This document shows, piece after piece, positions 61,618 through 64,000 of a stretch of DNA of 64,000 nucleotides (its first letter is position 1; each line of letters begins with the position of its first letter). The stretch covers positions 434,001 to 498,000 of the forward strand of contig NZ_CP042823.1 in NCBI RefSeq assembly GCF_008000895.1. The letters run 5' to 3'. Below the pieces are notes generated by a model, which saw only the letters and a program-made list of their open reading frames with translations, did not search any database and was not told where the DNA came from. This DNA is from Methylobacterium sp. WL1. GTDB lineage: Bacteria; Pseudomonadota; Alphaproteobacteria; Rhizobiales; Beijerinckiaceae. The position numbers were made by a program, and so were the translations under genes.

Positions 61618-63309
61618 TCAGCCGGCGCGGACGGCGGAGAGGAAGCTTCGCACCTCGACGTTGAGCTGCTCGGATTGCCCGGTCAGCACCGAGGCGGAGG
61701 CCAGCACCAGGTTGGCCGCCGACCCGGTCGCCTCCGAGGCCCGTACCACATCGACGATGTTGTGCGTGACCGCGCCGGTGCCGGTGGCGGCCTGGGCGAC
61801 GTTGCGCACGATCTCTTGGGTCGCGGCGCCCTGCTCCTCCACCGCGGCGGCGATGCTCGTCGCCACGCCGCTGATCTCCCGGATCAGGCCCGTGATCGAG
61901 CCGATCGCCGAGGCCGCCTGGCCGGTGGCTCCCTGGACCCGGTCGATCTGTGCGGCGATCTCGTCGGTGGCCTTGGCGGTCTGCTCGGCCAGTTCCTTCA
62001 CCTCGGCGGCGACCACCGCGAAGCCGCGTCCCGCCTCGCCGGCGCGGGCCGCCTCGATGGTGGCGTTGAGCGCCAGCAGGTTGGTCTGGCTGGCGATCGA
62101 CGCGATCAGCCCGACCACGTCGCCGATCCGCGCGACGGCACCGCTCAGGTCCTGCATCAGCGCACCGGTCTGGTCGGCCTCACCCACCGCGCGCTGGGCC
62201 AGATCGGCCGACCCTTCGACCTGCCGGCCGATCTCGGAGATCGAGACGCCGAGTTCCTCGGTGGCCGCAGCCACGGTGTTGACGTTGGCGGCAGCCTCCT
62301 CGGCCGCGGACGCCACATGGGTGGTCTGGCCGGCAGTCCGGGTTGCGGTGGAGGTCATGGTCTGCGCGGTGGCCTGAAGCTCCGTGGCCGAGGACGAGAC
62401 CTGGCCGACGATACTGCCGACCGCCTCCTCGAAATGGTCGGCCAGATCGACCATCGCGCGCCGCCGCTCCGCGGCCGTGGCTGCGTCCGCCGTCCGCTTG
62501 AACTCGGCCTCCGCGGCGGCCTTCTGCACGACCATGGCCTTGATAGCCTCGACGGCCCGTCCGACCGTACCGATCTCGTCACCCCGGCGGGCTTCCACGA
62601 TCTCCGCCTCGATCTCGCCCTTCGCCATGCGCTGGAGCACCGCGACCAGGCGACCGAGGGGCCGCGTGATGCCGATCGTCGAGACCAGCAGGGAGCAGAG
62701 GATGCCGACCAGCATGCCGAGCGCGCCGAAGCCGATCAGGTTCCAGCGCGTGGCGTTGGTCTCGTCGGTAAGGTCGCGGGAGCGCTTGCGCATGTAGTCC
62801 TCGATCGCGTCGCCGAGCTTGGTCCCTTCGACCCCGAGGGACACGAAGATCGGCTCGCTCTTCTCGTGGGCCTGCTTCAGCGCGGCGCTGACCTCGCCCG
62901 AGATGGCGAGGCGCCGCGCCTCCGACGCCTCGGCCACGAACCGCGCGGTGCGATCACGCTGGGCCTGGATCAAGTCGTCGAAGGCCGGCACCTGCTGCGC
63001 GAGAACGGACAAGGTCTTGTCGGCCTGCCCGATGATGCTCTCGAACTGCGTGCCCGCCTGGCGGATCTGCTCGGGATCGGTCTCGGCGATCGTCCGGTAC
63101 AGGAGGTAGTTCATAGTGTTGTGCAGGCGATTGGTCCGCCGCACGTTCGACACCGCCTTCGCCTCCCGGGCAATCAGGCTCGTGTAGACCTCATCGATCA
63201 TCGTCATCCGGGACTCTGCGAACCAGATGCAGCCGCCCACGATCACCGCGATGATCAGATTGATTGCGACCAGCTTGGTGGCGATGTTCGTGCGGCTGAG
63301 AAGGTTCAT
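61618..63309 (-). CDS. Methyl-accepting chemotaxis protein
   Basis: 563 residues from the ATG at 63309, which has GGGGA upstream. Transmembrane helices lie at about 11-31 and 191-213, enclosing a periplasmic four-helix sensor domain (about 35-190, 4HB-MCP like). A HAMP domain follows (about 214-268), then the signalling domain with the hairpin tip [20 protein letters not shown]. No CheR-binding pentapeptide is seen at the C-terminus. No che genes are nearby. The ligand cannot be predicted. Confidence 0.93.
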   Translation of the reverse strand: MNLLSRTNIATKLVAINLIIAVIVGGCIWFAESRMTMIDEVYTSLIAREAKAVSNVRRTNRLHNTMNYLLYRTIAETDPEQIRQAGTQFESIIGQADKTLSVLAQQVPAFDDLIQAQRDRTARFVAEASEARRLAISGEVSAALKQAHEKSEPIFVSLGVEGTKLGDAIEDYMRKRSRDLTDETNATRWNLIGFGALGMLVGILCSLLVSTIGITRPLGRLVAVLQRMAKGEIEAEIVEARRGDEIGTVGRAVEAIKAMVVQKAAAEAEFKRTADAATAAERRRAMVDLADHFEEAVGSIVGQVSSSATELQATAQTMTSTATRTAGQTTHVASAAEEAAANVNTVAAATEELGVSISEIGRQVEGSADLAQRAVGEADQTGALMQDLSGAVARIGDVVGLIASIASQTNLLALNATIEAARAGEAGRGFAVVAAEVKELAEQTAKATDEIAAQIDRVQGATGQAASAIGSITGLIREISGVATSIAAAVEEQGAATQEIVRNVAQAATGTGAVTHNIVDVVRASEATGSAANLVLASASVLTGQSEQLNVEVRSFLSAVRAG

Positions 63310-63687
63310 GCGAATCCCCGGAAAACCGTGGGACACGAGAGATATGACGAAACCTTGCGTCAAGATCTCCGATAGAGATCTGAAGCGACGCTCATAACAA
63401 TTGCACAGATCGTATTCGATTAAACATTAAACCACAAAGCGGGTTATGGAATATAGATATTGAATCTATGCGGGGCATCAAGCCAGAAAGATGCCGCCAG
63501 TATTATCATCAAACGATTTACCGTGCCGACATCCAGCACGTTACAATCTGTCGATCGGCGTAGGATACGCTTGGACGAGCCGACGGCTCTGACACCGACG
63601 CGGGCCGGCCAGACCGAGGGATGCCAAAGAAAACGCCGGCGGCTCGCGGCCGTCGGCGCTGGTCGTGGCGTGAACGTCGGCGTGAGA
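63310..63687. other. 378-base intergenic region, AT-richer, promoter of the chemoreceptor
   Basis: Bases 63364-63560 are clearly lower in G+C than the window (runs such as AACATTAAACC and TTATGGAATATAGATATTGA) and probably hold the chemoreceptor promoter and the end of the NifU-like mRNA. No gene is supported. A terminator hairpin lies at its far end. Confidence 0.5.
63626..63658 (-). terminator. Terminator after the NifU-like gene
   Basis: On the minus strand CGCCGACGGC-CGCGA-GCCGCCGGCG (10-base stem with one mismatch) is followed by TTTTCTTT, 30 bases past the stop of the NifU-like gene. Confidence 0.8.
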
Positions 63688-64000
63688 TCAGATCGCCTGG
63701 ACCTCGCGGATCTCCGGCAGGAAGTGCCGGAACAGGTTCTGCACGCCGTGGCGCAGGGTGGCGGTGGAGGAGGGGCAGCCCGAGCAGGCGCCCTTCATCT
63801 CCAGGTAGACGACACCCTCCTTGTAGCCGCGGAAGGTGATGTCGCCGCCGTCGCCGGCCACCGCCGGGCGGACACGCGTCTCGAGCAAATCCTTGATCGT
63901 CACGACCGTATCATGGTCGGCGGCGTCGTAGAACTCTTCCTCGCCGTCCTGGTTGTCGAGGCCGCCTTCGGCCATCACGGGGACGCCGGACTGGAAGTGC
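63688..64000 (-). CDS. NifU-like Fe-S scaffold (Nfu), C-terminal part; 5' end outside window
   Basis: The frame continues to the window edge. The C-terminal NifU domain is seen: VVTIKDLLETRVRPAVAGDG with GDITFRGYKEGVVYLEMKGA and the cluster-binding CSGCPSS, then LRHGVQNLFRHFLPEIREV. The upstream residues HFQSGVPVMAEGG match the linker that joins to an N-terminal Nfu domain in alphaproteobacteria. It transfers Fe-S clusters. In relatives it precedes tsaB, with the chemoreceptor inserted between them here. Confidence 0.92.
   Translation of the reverse strand, partial: HFQSGVPVMAEGGLDNQDGEEEFYDAADHDTVVTIKDLLETRVRPAVAGDGGDITFRGYKEGVVYLEMKGACSGCPSSTATLRHGVQNLFRHFLPEIREVQAI

Overview
This 64 kb window is a chromosomal segment of a GC-rich alphaproteobacterium. 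The gene families and order (a chvE-gguA-gguB sugar importer, a tsaB-rimI-plsC / miaB-phoH-ybeY-corC-lnt housekeeping string, F1 ATP synthase genes in the order atpHAGDC, a LOV histidine kinase) fit the Hyphomicrobiales. A Methylobacterium-like host is my inference from general similarity and from the style of the intergenic repeats; no search was run. Nearly all sequence is accounted for by ordinary genes. No rRNA, tRNA, CRISPR array, prophage or intact transposon was seen.

Layout. 1-4.3 kb: the end of a periplasmic glucan gene, small secreted or membrane proteins, a DUF1275 protein and a carboxymuconolactone decarboxylase-like protein. 4.4-8.6 kb: hrpB helicase, a thioesterase and an exported SMP-30 lactonase. 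8.9-11.6 kb: a tight operon DUF1285-nudix-DUF6111-cca, which collides tail to tail with the ATP synthase F1 operon (11.6-16.9 kb, minus strand). 17-23.5 kb: two thioredoxin-fold proteins, argG, a VapB antitoxin relic beside a palindromic repeat, mtgA and a farnesyl-type diphosphate synthase. 24-28 kb: the sugar ABC importer. 28.3-35.8 kb: an SDR, a cNMP-binding/patatin fusion, an alpha/beta hydrolase, a His-rich exported protein and mutS. 35.9-37.6 kb: a LOV photosensor kinase with its response regulator. 37.8-44.3 kb: an AmpG-like permease, a frameshifted ecsC-like gene, mgtC, ilvA, a ParE toxin relic, dgkA and an AbrB-family membrane protein. 44.7-49.1 kb: an exported argininosuccinate-lyase-like protein, then divergent oxyR and katA. 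49.2-64 kb: a BA14K-like secreted protein, a broken CynX-type MFS gene, the lnt-corC-ybeY-phoH-miaB block, lctP, plsC-rimI-tsaB, a chemoreceptor and the end of a NifU-like gene.

How the genes work together. The operons cover energy conversion (atpHAGDC), tRNA and RNA maturation (cca, miaB, ybeY, tsaB), envelope building (mtgA, lnt, plsC, dgkA, AmpG-like, OpgG) and oxidative stress (oxyR/katA with an OxyR-like half-site on the oxyR start codon). Three genes (ecsC-like, cynX-like, tsaB) carry frame breaks in GC-rich runs. Because tsaB is usually essential, at least some of these breaks may be sequence errors.

I did not find a convincing new multi-gene system. The most rewarding leads are the LOV kinase with an altered flavin-pocket residue, the exported lyase, two decayed toxin-antitoxin remnants, and repeat elements placed inside the ATP synthase operon.
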